A DNA stretch of 64,000 nt from Bacteroides reticulotermitis JCM 10512 (GTDB lineage: Bacteria; Bacteroidota; Bacteroidia; Bacteroidales; Bacteroidaceae). Below are positions 19,177 to 27,523 of the stretch, in pieces. The stretch lies in NCBI RefSeq assembly GCF_000517545.1, contig NZ_BAIV01000017.1:1-64000 (forward strand), read 5' to 3'. How positions within the stretch are numbered: the first letter of the stretch is position 1; each line of letters begins with the position of its first letter. The translations under genes and the position numbers were made by a program. The notes beneath the pieces are model-generated. The model was not told where the DNA came from. It worked only from the letters and a program-made list of their open reading frames with translations, and ran no database searches.

Positions 19177-20147
19177 AGCGCACAATTGCCATTGTAGGGG
19201 GAGGGGATACCTCCGAGTTTTACGTGTCTCTGCGTAGTGCACAGGGCATCTACTCCTTTATTGATAAGGAGAAATACACATTGTATATAGTTGAAATGCA
19301 AGGGCTTCGTTGGGAAGTACAATTGTCGGACGGTACAAAAGCGCCGATAGACCGGAACGATTTCAGCTTTCAGAACGGAGCAGAGAAGGTGAAGTTTGAC
19401 TTCGTCTACATCACCATCCATGGTACTCCGGGTGAAGACGGACGACTGCAAGGCTATTTTGACCTGTTGCAGATACCCTACTCCTGTTGTGGCGTACTGG
19501 CGGCGGCTTTGACATACGATAAGTTCGCGTGCAACCAGTATTTAAAATCGTTTGGTGTTCGTGTTGCCGAATCTCTACTCTTGCGTCAGGGACAAGCCGT
19601 GTCCGATGAAGACGTTATTGAGAAAATTGGTTTGCCTTGCTTCATCAAACCTAGTCTGGGGGGATCCAGCTTCGGTGTTACCAAGGTAAAAGATAAGGAA
19701 CAGATACAACCAGCCATTGCCAAGGCTTTCGAAGAGGCTCAGGAAGTTGTAGTCGAAGCCTTTATGAATGGAACGGAACTGACTTGCGGGTGCTATAAGA
19801 CGCTCGATAAATCTCTCGTCTTCCCGCCTACCGAGGTTGTAACGCATAATGAGTTCTTCGATTATGATGCCAAGTATAACGGTCAGGTGGACGAAATCAC
19901 CCCGGCACGCATTTCCGACGAATTGACCTTGCGCATACAGACCCTTACTTCAGCTATTTATGATATATTGGGCTGCTCCGGTATTATCCGCATCGACTAT
20001 ATTGTGACGGCCGGTGAAAAGATCAACTTATTGGAGGTAAATACGACTCCGGGAATGACAGCGACTAGCTTTATACCGCAGCAAGTGCGAGCTGCCGGGC
20101 TGGATATTAAGGAGGTCATGACCGATATAATAGAAAATAAATTTTAA
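19173..20147 (+). CDS. ddl: D-alanine--D-alanine ligase
   Basis: 324 residues, ATP-grasp fold. It joins two D-alanines for peptidoglycan precursors in the cytoplasm. Motifs: IVGGGDTSEF at residue 7 (the GG-x-S-x-E position), YITIHGTPGEDGRLQGYF near 75, CFIKPSLGGSSFGVTKV near 155, and IRIDYIV...LLEVNTTPGMT near 270-300 (metal ligands and the closing PGMT). It overlaps rluD by 4 bp and is 14 bp ahead of an acyltransferase gene, so it is part of an envelope-related operon. Confidence 0.96.
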   Translation: MKRTIAIVGGGDTSEFYVSLRSAQGIYSFIDKEKYTLYIVEMQGLRWEVQLSDGTKAPIDRNDFSFQNGAEKVKFDFVYITIHGTPGEDGRLQGYFDLLQIPYSCCGVLAAALTYDKFACNQYLKSFGVRVAESLLLRQGQAVSDEDVIEKIGLPCFIKPSLGGSSFGVTKVKDKEQIQPAIAKAFEEAQEVVVEAFMNGTELTCGCYKTLDKSLVFPPTEVVTHNEFFDYDAKYNGQVDEITPARISDELTLRIQTLTSAIYDILGCSGIIRIDYIVTAGEKINLLEVNTTPGMTATSFIPQQVRAAGLDIKEVMTDIIENKF

Positions 20148-20161
20148 GATTAGCGTTTTAT

Positions 20162-21313
20162 ATGGTGGATATTACAGAGTTTGATGAGATTCGTCCTTAT
20201 CATGATGAGGAACTTCCTCCGATTTTTGAGGAGTTGATTGCCGATCCTGCTTTTCAAAAGGCAGCCTGCGAAGCAGTACCGAACGTTCCATTTGAACTTC
20301 TGGCACAGAAGATGCGTACCTGTAAAACTAAATTAGATTTTCAGAAAGCATTTTGCTATGGTATCTTGTGGAAAATAGCGGGAGATCATACCGATGGCCT
20401 GACTTTAGACCATACGGCTTTGCCCGATAAGAGCAAGGCTTATACCTATCTATCCAATCACCGGGATATTATTCTCGACTCCGGCTTCTTATCCATTCTA
20501 CTGGTCGATCAGGGGATGGACACGGTAGAGATAGCCATTGGGGACAATTTATTTGTTTACCCATGGATAAAGAAGTTGGTGCGGGTAAACAAATCCTTCA
20601 TTGTGCAGCGAGCCTTAACGATGAGACAGATGTTGGAGGCATCGACCCGGATGTCGCGCTATATGCACTATACCATTGCCGAGAAGAATCAGTCCATTTG
20701 GCTGGCACAACGTGAAGGCCGTGCCAAAGACTCGAACGACCGTACGCAAGACAGTGTGCTCAAGATGTTAGCAATGGGAGGTGAAGGCGATGTAGTCGAT
20801 CGCTTGATCGAGATGAACATCGCTCCTCTGGCTATTTCGTACGAATATGATCCTTGCGACTTCCTGAAAGCTCAGGAGTTTCAATTAAAGAGAGACATCG
20901 AGGGATATAAGAAAACTACGCAAGATGATCTGCTCAATATGGAAACGGGACTGTTCGGATATAAGGGAAAGGTTCATTTTCAAGCTGCACCTTGTCTGAA
21001 TGAGCAACTGAAAGGATTGGACCGTACAGGGCCTAAGGTAGAGCTCTTTACGCGGATATCCACACTTGTCGATCAGCAGATTCATCGTAACTATCGAATC
21101 TATTCGGGCAACTATGTCGCTCACGATCTCCTCGCTGGAACGCATGAGTTTGCATCTCATTATACAGCGGAAGATGAGAAGCGTTTTGAGACTTATATCG
21201 ACAATCAGCTAAAGAAGATTCAAATTCCGAATAAAGATGAAGACTTTTTGCGTGAGAAATTGTTATTAATGTATGCCAATCCGTTGACTAACTATATAGC
21301 TGCTTGCCAATGA
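20162..21313 (+). CDS. PlsC-like glycerol-phosphate/lysophospholipid acyltransferase family protein
   Basis: 383 residues. The acyltransferase signature is present: block I NHRDIILD (H-x4-D, about residues 100-107) and block III WLAQREGRAKDSNDR (about 180). No obvious transmembrane helix or signal peptide is seen. The enzyme is long for PlsC and closer to the group annotated in Bacteroidetes as glycerol acyltransferase. The reaction is transfer of an acyl chain to a lipid hydroxyl; the acceptor is not known. Its TGA stop shares bases with the ATG of the next gene (ATGA overlap), so the two are translationally coupled. Confidence 0.85.
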   Translation: MVDITEFDEIRPYHDEELPPIFEELIADPAFQKAACEAVPNVPFELLAQKMRTCKTKLDFQKAFCYGILWKIAGDHTDGLTLDHTALPDKSKAYTYLSNHRDIILDSGFLSILLVDQGMDTVEIAIGDNLFVYPWIKKLVRVNKSFIVQRALTMRQMLEASTRMSRYMHYTIAEKNQSIWLAQREGRAKDSNDRTQDSVLKMLAMGGEGDVVDRLIEMNIAPLAISYEYDPCDFLKAQEFQLKRDIEGYKKTTQDDLLNMETGLFGYKGKVHFQAAPCLNEQLKGLDRTGPKVELFTRISTLVDQQIHRNYRIYSGNYVAHDLLAGTHEFASHYTAEDEKRFETYIDNQLKKIQIPNKDEDFLREKLLLMYANPLTNYIAACQ

Positions 21314-22020
21314 GGGGACTGAAATTGCATATCATTTGTTTTTGGGCGCTGTTACTTACCGTGACGGCCTGTGGTGATGATGAATATTATTATCCATCGG
21401 TACAACTCGAGTTTGTAACTGTAGAAGCAGGAGCAGACGGAACTCTGCAACGGCTTATTCCCGATAAGGGTGAAGCCTTGCCGATTTCTAAAGATCGTAC
21501 AGGTTCTACAATTGCCTCTAATAGTTCCAGACGTGTGTTGAGCAACTATGAGAAGGTATCTTCGGGTGGAGTCAGCTCCGCTGTGATTTATGCCGTTCAG
21601 TCTCTGGTGGCTCCGGAACCTAAGTCGAGGAATGAGGATCCCTATAAAGATGGAGTGGTAACCGATCCGGTAGACGTGACCAGTATCTGGCTCGGAGGAG
21701 GATACCTCAATATGATCTTGAACCTGAAAGTAAAAGGTGATGTGCAGCATGTCTTCGGTATGGTAGAAGAAGAAGTGATCGAGGAAACTCCTTTCGAAAC
21801 GGAGGTGACTCTGTTGCTCTATCACAATGCGAGTGGTGATTTGGAATGGTACAACCGCCGGGCTTACATCTCCGTTCCTCTGGCTAAATATGTAAAAGAG
21901 GGCCAAACGAAAAAGGTAACAGTTCGATTTAAATATTACACGTATGATAAGGCGGGTAATAAGGTTGAAGAAGATAAATACATGGAACCGGGATTTGATT
22001 ATGTGGTTTCAGGCAATTGA
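21310..22020 (+). CDS. NigD-like lipoprotein
   Basis: 236 residues from the ATG at 21310 (ATGA overlap with the acyltransferase; the TTG two codons earlier is less likely). The lipoprotein signal is WALLLTVTAC with Cys near residue 20, followed by an acidic GDDEYYYPSVQLEF, the start typical of NigD-like proteins of Bacteroides. The C-terminal half is beta-rich (MILNLKVKGDVQHVFGM, TEVTLLLYHNASGD). The family is named for a gene in a bacteriocin cluster, but its biochemical role is unknown. Cell location is probably the outer membrane or periplasm. Confidence 0.85.
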   Translation: MRGLKLHIICFWALLLTVTACGDDEYYYPSVQLEFVTVEAGADGTLQRLIPDKGEALPISKDRTGSTIASNSSRRVLSNYEKVSSGGVSSAVIYAVQSLVAPEPKSRNEDPYKDGVVTDPVDVTSIWLGGGYLNMILNLKVKGDVQHVFGMVEEEVIEETPFETEVTLLLYHNASGDLEWYNRRAYISVPLAKYVKEGQTKKVTVRFKYYTYDKAGNKVEEDKYMEPGFDYVVSGN

Positions 22021-22033
22021 ATAAGTAGAAGAA

Positions 22034-22426
22034 ATGTTGAAAGCGAACCTATTGGTTATGGGAATATTACTCTTTTTGTCTTCTCTCTACGGCTGTCGGC
22101 CGAAAGGAGATTTTGAGTCCTTGTCGGTCGATGAGTTTGCGTCCCGCATAGAGAATGAAGAGGTGCAACGGCTGGATGTCCGCACGCCGGGTGAGTACTC
22201 GGAAGGCCGCATTAAGAAGTTTATCAATATCAATGTGCTGGATGACTCCTTCGGAGCTATGGCAGATACATTACTCGAAAAGAATCGTCCGGTAGCTCTG
22301 TATTGCCGGAGTGGCAAACGCAGTAAGAAAGCGGCTATGATCTTGAGCGAGAAAGGCTATAAAGTCTTGGAGCTGGATGAAGGATTCAATGCCTGGCAAA
22401 TGGCCGGAAAAGATATCGAGCGTTAA
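22034..22426 (+). CDS. rhodanese-like domain lipoprotein
   Basis: 130 residues. A lipobox (LSSLYGC, Cys near residue 21) is followed by a single rhodanese domain: LDVRTPGEYSEGRI near 48, and the active-site loop ALYCRSGKRSKKAA near 90 with the catalytic Cys, then VLELDEGFNAWQ. Single-domain rhodaneses transfer sulfane sulfur; an exported lipidated form suggests a role in the periplasm. It lies 13 bp after the NigD-like gene and is probably the last gene of the run. Confidence 0.88.
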   Translation: MLKANLLVMGILLFLSSLYGCRPKGDFESLSVDEFASRIENEEVQRLDVRTPGEYSEGRIKKFININVLDDSFGAMADTLLEKNRPVALYCRSGKRSKKAAMILSEKGYKVLELDEGFNAWQMAGKDIER

Positions 22427-22538
22427 TCCAGGCCTTACACGGTTACTTTCCGGCAGATTCACAATACGCATAATCCGGTTATGCTAAACCGGGGAATGTA
22501 TATAATGGAGGGGCATGACCCTCTATAAATGTAATTAG

Positions 22539-22898
22539 ATGAAAGTTCTATTGTATCCTTTACTATTCATGTTTACCATCTGTAGAACTCAAAACAAATT
22601 TCCTATCAATGTTAAGTCTGAATCTGTCAACTCAATTATTATTACAGATAGAACTACAGGAATTGATACGAAGGTTGTTGATAAACAATGGATTGAAGAA
22701 CTATTTGATACTTATATAAATACTGCCACCGAAGAACCTCGAAAATTTGTCACAAAGTATAAAGTCTCTTTTAAAGATCAAAAACAAGATTATAACCTCT
22801 TCGTAAATTCTAAATATTTGAAGCTTGAGGGAGCTGCTTATAAATCTAATTCTGATATAGAAGCTTTTATTCAAGAGAAGATGAATGGGATTCAATAA
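22539..22898 (+). CDS. small secreted hypothetical protein
   Basis: 119 residues, unrecognised. A short hydrophobic N-terminus (VLLYPLLFMFTIC) suggests export, possibly as a lipoprotein (Cys at residue 15). The rest is polar, with alternating beta-like segments (SVNSIIITDRTTGIDTKVV) and ends in a helix. The base composition is more A/T-rich than its neighbours, which may indicate recent acquisition. It lies alone after the rhodanese gene, next to a gene-poor stretch with a mobile-like element. Confidence 0.55.
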   Translation: MKVLLYPLLFMFTICRTQNKFPINVKSESVNSIIITDRTTGIDTKVVDKQWIEELFDTYINTATEEPRKFVTKYKVSFKDQKQDYNLFVNSKYLKLEGAAYKSNSDIEAFIQEKMNGIQ

Positions 22899-23298
22899 AG
22901 TTGATTGAGGCGGTATTGTCATAATAAAAGCACAAAATCGGGCCTGTCGAGGTAATCAAACATACCATCAGGAAAGGTGAAGCGAAGGGAGCTTCATTTA
23001 TATGTCTTTGCGACAAAGCTAAGAGAATAGCCATTAAACTCCTTAGGAATTCGGTGTAATTCCCTCTTTCAGTCTACCAACTTCTTTAATAAATGATCGA
23101 ACTTCTTCAATAGTTCGCCCCGGACTTCCGAACCTTACTACCCCCGTAAGCTAACTTACGGATCGCTTGCAAAAGTATGGGATCTCTCTTTTTACCTGAG
23201 TACTATTTAAGTTTTGACTCTTTTGGCAAACTGTGCAATACCGTGTAGCCATTCTGTGTTCCTAATTTCATCATCGGGGCTTGACAGAAGCACTTTGT
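22899..23298. other. gene-poor stretch left of the inverted-repeat element
   Basis: No convincing full gene. It holds small hairpins (for example CCGTAAG/CTTACGG near 23145-23162), a minus-strand -7-like TACTTTTGC at 23169-23177, and a degraded small ORF described separately. Confidence 0.5.
23043..23202 (-). pseudogene. possible frameshifted small ORF of unknown function
   Basis: On the minus strand two frames read sensibly in succession: KKRDPILLQAIRKLAYGG, then VVRFGSPGRTIEEVRSFIK, ending KEGITPNS and a stop at 23043. They join if a run of five G near 23145 is really six. This is the same error type as elsewhere in the window. No ATG is visible upstream and the frame is closed by TAG at 23203. 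It may be a fragment of a small DNA-binding or mobile-element protein, but I do not recognise it. Confidence 0.25.
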
Positions 23299-23823
23299 AC
23301 AATGATACAACACGCTTATGTCATAATCACTTTTTTGCGTATCATTCAGTATATCAGTGTCTTATTTTGCGTCTTCTTTTTTTAGATCATTTCATTTCGA
23401 TGAGTGGCCGCTATTACTTATTTTCTCAAAAAACAGAGCCTTCAATTCACCAAACAAGCCTGTTTTAGAACCGTATTGTGCGCAACTATTCGTAAATTCA
23501 AACAGTCTTTTCTATGTTTATTCCCTTCTATTTCCTGTCGCACCTATGTGCGACGGCTGTTCCACATTATGTGGGACACGTGCTTCACAATATGTGAGTC
23601 AGCTGTTCCACAGTTGTGGAACAGGAAATATTATGGGCAAAGATGTCTTTTACTAGTTGTTTACTACTAGCTAGCGGGAGATTTTTGCTAAGTACACAGT
23701 CTTTGGAAACCGGTATTATTTATTGAGTAGATCAGTCTGAGAAAAGTAGACGCAATATATCAAACTGTCAATCAGTAGTTTATATCAAAAAGTGATTATG
23801 ACATAAGAGTCTTGTATCATTGT
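23299..23823. mobile_element. MITE-like element with inverted terminal repeats
   Basis: The left end (23299-23336) and the reverse complement of the right end (23787-23823) share about 37 bp with two mismatches: ACAATGATACAA, three or four variable bases, then CTTATGTCATAATCAC and a T run. A second shared block, TGCGTCT, follows inside each end at 32-33 bp distance (23368 and 23754). The interior of about 525 bp has no credible gene and encloses palindromic array A3. No target-site duplication is obvious. The architecture fits a non-autonomous transposable element, but I do not recognise the ends from a named IS family. Confidence 0.6.
23529..23630. repeat. palindromic repeat array A3 (four units, ~22.5-bp period)
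   Basis: Four palindromes are centred near 23545.5, 23568, 23591 and 23613.5, a spacing of 22.5-23 bp. Unit 1 is GTCGCAC/GTGCGAC, unit 2 TGTTCCACA/TGTGGGACA, unit 3 TTCACA/TGTGAG, unit 4 CTGTTCCACA/TGTGGAACAG. The whole array is bounded by a perfect 10-bp inverted repeat, TATTTCCTGT (23529) and ACAGGAAATA (23621). It lies in the middle of the MITE-like element. Confidence 0.75.
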
Positions 23824-24106
23824 GTACTCGCTTCAATTGCATGTTTTACCGGTTAATTAGTTTGTAGATGCAGGCTATATTCCTAGATTTCAGTTAAGGG
23901 GAATAATGAATATCCTCTTATTATTGTATAGATTCACGAAGATTCAGGCGTAATCCCCAGCCTTTTGCAGGTGATCCACTTTATACATATAAAGGGCCAT
24001 CTTGCTTAGCAGATGACCCTTTACATGTATATTTATTATGCCCTCCGGCCTATTCTACTCATCGAATACGCTCGATCGAGCTGTATGGAAGAGGAGTTGC
24101 CCGAAT
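23824..24106. other. intergenic stretch right of the element
   Basis: No gene seen. A hairpin AAGGGCCATC/GATGACCCTT lies near 23991-24023; it probably ends the minus-strand argF' transcript. Confidence 0.4.
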
Positions 24107-25061
24107 TTACTTCAAGCCCTCCAGCATACGTTTCAATACAACAGTAGCCGATATTTCACGGTTGGCTGCTTCCGGTATAACGATAGACTGTGCGCTTTCG
24201 ATTACATCATCCGTCACAATCATATTTCTACGAACGGGTAAGCAGTGCATGAAAAACGCGTTGTTGGTTACCCCCATCTGTCGATCTCCTACTGTCCATT
24301 CACGATCTTTACTCAAAATCTGTCCATAGTTCTCGCCGGTATAGGCAGCCCAGTTCTTGGCATATACGAAGTCGGCTCCTTCAAAAGCTTTCATCTGGTC
24401 GTACTCAACGCGAGCATTCCCTACAAAAGCCGGATCGAGTTCATACTTCGGGATGCGTAATAACGAAGTCATAGTCCGTTGCATTCATCCATTCAGCAAA
24501 CGAGTTCGGTACGGCTTGTGGCAATGGACGCGGATGCGGTGCCCAAGTCATAACAACTTTAGGACGTGGTGTTTTCTTATATTCCTCAATGGTAATCAGG
24601 TCGGCAAAACTTTGCAACGGATGGCGGGTAGCCGCTTCCATCGAGAATACAGGTCTTCCTGAGTATTTGATAAACTGATTGATAATTACCTCTTGGTAGT
24701 CATAGTCGCGGTTCTCAAAGCGGGCAAACGAACGTACGCCAATGATGTCGCAATAGCAACCCATTACCGGAATAGCTTCTAAAATATGTTCGGGCTTGTC
24801 TCCATCCATGATAACACCCCGTTCGGTCTCCAACTTCCAGGCTCCTTGGTTGATATCGAGTACGATCACATTCATTCCCAGGTTGGTTGCTGCTTTTTGC
24901 GTGCTCAGACGAGTACGTAGGCTAGCGTTGAAGAAGATCATCATCAACGTTTTGTTACGTCCCAACTCCACATACTTAAAGCGGTCATTCTTAATCTCAA
25001 ATGCTTCGGCAAGGGCGGCTTTCAAATCGCCAATGTCCTGTACACAAGTAAATTTCTTCAT
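24107..25061 (-). CDS. argF: N-succinylornithine carbamoyltransferase (SOTCase), frameshifted
   Basis: About 318 residues after repair. Carbamoyltransferase motifs: FFNASLRTRLSTQKAA near residue 44 (carbamoyl phosphate binding), ATRHPLQSFADL near 147 and MHCLPVRRN near 265. Residue 90, counted from the first Met, is Pro (GDKPEH). In the B. fragilis enzyme Pro90 is the residue that fixes preference for N-succinyl- over N-acetylornithine, so arginine is probably made through succinylated intermediates. The two ORFs meet near 24446; restoring one G and one T gives THPEGYELDPAF. Downstream of proA by 47 bp. Confidence 0.93.
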
Positions 25062-25108
25062 TATACTTATTATTTATGTCTTAAATTTCTGTTGGTTTAT
25101 TCTCTTAG

Positions 25109-26361
25109 TTATTGCCGGGTCTGTCCGTCTCCTTCAATGATCCATTTATACGAAGTGATTTCTTCCAGTCCCATGGGGCCGCGAGCATGCAACTTCTGTG
25201 TGCTGATACCTATCTCAGCTCCCAGGCCAAACTGAGCGCCATCGGTAAAAGCGGTGGATACATTGGTATAAACACATGCCGCATCCACTATTTGAGTGAA
25301 TAAACGGGCGTGTGATGTGTCTTCCGTCACGATGCACTCGCTGTGTTTGGAGCCATGTTCCTGAATATGTCCCAAGGCATCTTCAAAGCTTTTTACGGTC
25401 TTTACCGCCATTTTATAATCCAAGAATTCGGTTCCGAAGCTTTCCGGAGTTGCATGTAGCAGAAGATGGGCCGGGTAATGCCCTTCTAAGGCTGATACGC
25501 TTGCGGGTCGGCATAAATAACCACTTCATTCTGCGATAGCTTTTGGCAGAGGGTGGGTAAATCATTCAATCGCTTCTCATGAATGATTGTGCAATCGAGT
25601 GAGTTGCAGACACTCACGCGGCGTGTTTTCGCATTGTGGATAATAGCTGCCCCTTTGTTAACGTCGCCATATTCGTCAAAGTAGGTGTGACAAATGCCCG
25701 CTCCTGTTTCGATAACCGGTATTTTGGCATTCGCCCGTACGAAGTTGATCAGGCTACTGCTTCCCCGGGGGATAATCAGATCGACCCATCCGATCGCATT
25801 CAACAGAGCCGTAGTTGCTTCCCGGTCGGGCGGCAGAAGTTCGACTATATGTGTGTCGACATTGAATTGTTTCAGAACTTGGTGTATCACGCTGACAATG
25901 GCCCGGTTGGAAGAGTCCGCATCGCTTCCTCCTTTTAACACACAGGCATTACCGCTTTTGAGACAGAGCGAGAATACGTCAAAGCTTACGTTGGGGCGAG
26001 CCTCATAAATGATTCCGATGACTCCAAAAGGAACGCTGATTTTAGTCAGTTTCATTCCGTTGGGGCGAACGCTCTCTTTCAGAACCCTGCCCAACGGGGT
26101 GGGAAGCGTGGCAACACTACGCGTATCGGCAGCGATGCTTCGCAGGCGTTCTTCGGTTAGTTTCAATCGATCATATTTCGGATTACTTTCCTCCATGCGG
26201 GCCAGATCTTTCGCATTCTCGGCAAGAATAAATGGGGTTTGCTCAATGGCGGCATCCGCTACAGCATTCAAAATCCGGTTGATTGTTTCATCACCTAGTA
26301 AAGCCAACTGGCGGCTGGCGGACTGTACGGCGGCGAATATCTGGTTAGTATTTGTAATCAT
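25109..26361 (-). CDS. proA: gamma-glutamyl phosphate reductase, frameshifted
   Basis: About 417 residues after repair. It reduces glutamyl phosphate to the semialdehyde in proline synthesis. Motifs: [20 protein letters not shown] near residue 110, [16 protein letters not shown] near 135, and [14 protein letters not shown] near 245 with the catalytic Cys. The frame breaks near 25489; one added T on the coding strand restores [14 protein letters not shown] and then [15 protein letters not shown] -7 element (TATATTTGC on the minus strand, 26399-26407) precedes it. It is transcribed ahead of argF', linking proline and arginine synthesis. Confidence 0.93.
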
Positions 26362-26398
26362 AAGCTTTACTTTAGCGATAAATAGAAAGATAAACTAT

Positions 26399-26407
26399 GC
26401 AAATATA
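26399..26407 (-). promoter_or_regulatory. Bacteroides -7 promoter element for proA-argF
   Basis: Minus-strand TATATTTGC, 38 bp upstream of the proA start. Confidence 0.6.
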
Positions 26408-26620
26408 GTGAATGATGCGAATAAACCTCGCCGAAAACTGAAATAAAAGTTGATCCGATCTGCTCCAGACACTCCCTAAAAGTAGGTATACGCTCCATTG
26501 AAACTACCAATCTATCGTGATTGTCCTTCTGGTTTGGAATGTATTCCTTTGCAAGCCGTTTCGAGTTATAATAAATAGGCAGTATGGCTACTGTGTGAAA
26601 CTTGTATAAAAGACTAATGT

Positions 26621-27475
26621 ATGAATATCAAAGGGCTATTTCTTCTCTTGTCGCTAATCATTTGCATCCCGGAATTGTTCGCGCAAACATATATCATATC
26701 GGGTGAAAAGTGTCGAATTCATTCCGAACTCTTGAATGAGGATCGGGAATATTGGATCTCTCTTCCCAAGGAGTATAATGAAGATGCCGGTAAGGACCGC
26801 ACCTATCCGGTTATTTATCTGCTGGATGCGGAAAAGAACTTTCAGATTCTGCTGGGTGTTCAGCAAACCTTGGTTCGTGGCTTTCACGACGAAACGTCTC
26901 CGTCTATTATTGTGGGTATTACAAATACCGATCGTCCCCGGGATATGACTCCTTCTTTTTCTGCCGAGAAACATCACGGGCGAGATATCTTTCAAACAAG
27001 TGGGAAGAGTGAGAACTTTACCGCTTTTCTTCTAAAGGAGCTTAAACCCTGGATCGAATCGACTTACCGGACGAATAAGCAATCGACGATTATTGGGCAT
27101 TCGCTGACCGCATTGTTTGTCGTCAATACGCTTATTCATCACACGGATGCTTTCGATAACTATGTAGCGCTCGATCCCAGTTTGTGGTGGGATCAGTTTA
27201 AGGTGTATAAGGAGGCTCGCGAACTCCTAAAGCATAAAGACCTGAGAAACAAAAAGGTTTTTATCGGTTCTTCCCGAGAGGATAAAGAGGGAGATGCTAA
27301 AAACCGGACTTATACTATCCGGGACTTTTGTAAGACCGTATTGCCTGAGACTCGTTCTAGCGGGTTAGTTTATGACTGGAAGTATTACGAGGATGAAGGG
27401 CACGGCTCTATGATATTGCCGGGCATGTTCGACGCTTTTAAGTTTCTGTACAAAGATTCCACCGCTCATAAATAA
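26621..27475 (+). CDS. secreted alpha/beta-hydrolase esterase (esterase D / IroE-like)
   Basis: 284 residues with a signal peptide (LFLLLSLIICIPELFAQ). Putative esterase family (Pfam esterase): YPVIYLLDAEKNFQILLG near residue 65, the nucleophile elbow IIGHSLTALFVV near 165, and a C-terminal EDEGHGSMILPG near 262 with the catalytic His. Such enzymes cleave acyl or siderophore esters; the substrate is unknown. The gene stands alone between the opposing proA and proB genes and may be a later insertion into an ancestral proBA order. Confidence 0.85.
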   Translation: MNIKGLFLLLSLIICIPELFAQTYIISGEKCRIHSELLNEDREYWISLPKEYNEDAGKDRTYPVIYLLDAEKNFQILLGVQQTLVRGFHDETSPSIIVGITNTDRPRDMTPSFSAEKHHGRDIFQTSGKSENFTAFLLKELKPWIESTYRTNKQSTIIGHSLTALFVVNTLIHHTDAFDNYVALDPSLWWDQFKVYKEARELLKHKDLRNKKVFIGSSREDKEGDAKNRTYTIRDFCKTVLPETRSSGLVYDWKYYEDEGHGSMILPGMFDAFKFLYKDSTAHK

Positions 27476-27523
27476 AGCCCCAATCACGGAGCTTTCGACA
27501 GCTGAATGACTATTCGGTAACGA

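Noticed and set aside
22870-23034. Minus-strand ORF of about 54 codons with an AAGGAG-like sequence before its ATG
   Set aside because: It overlaps the 3' end of the hypothetical gene in antisense and its sequence has no protein-like pattern.
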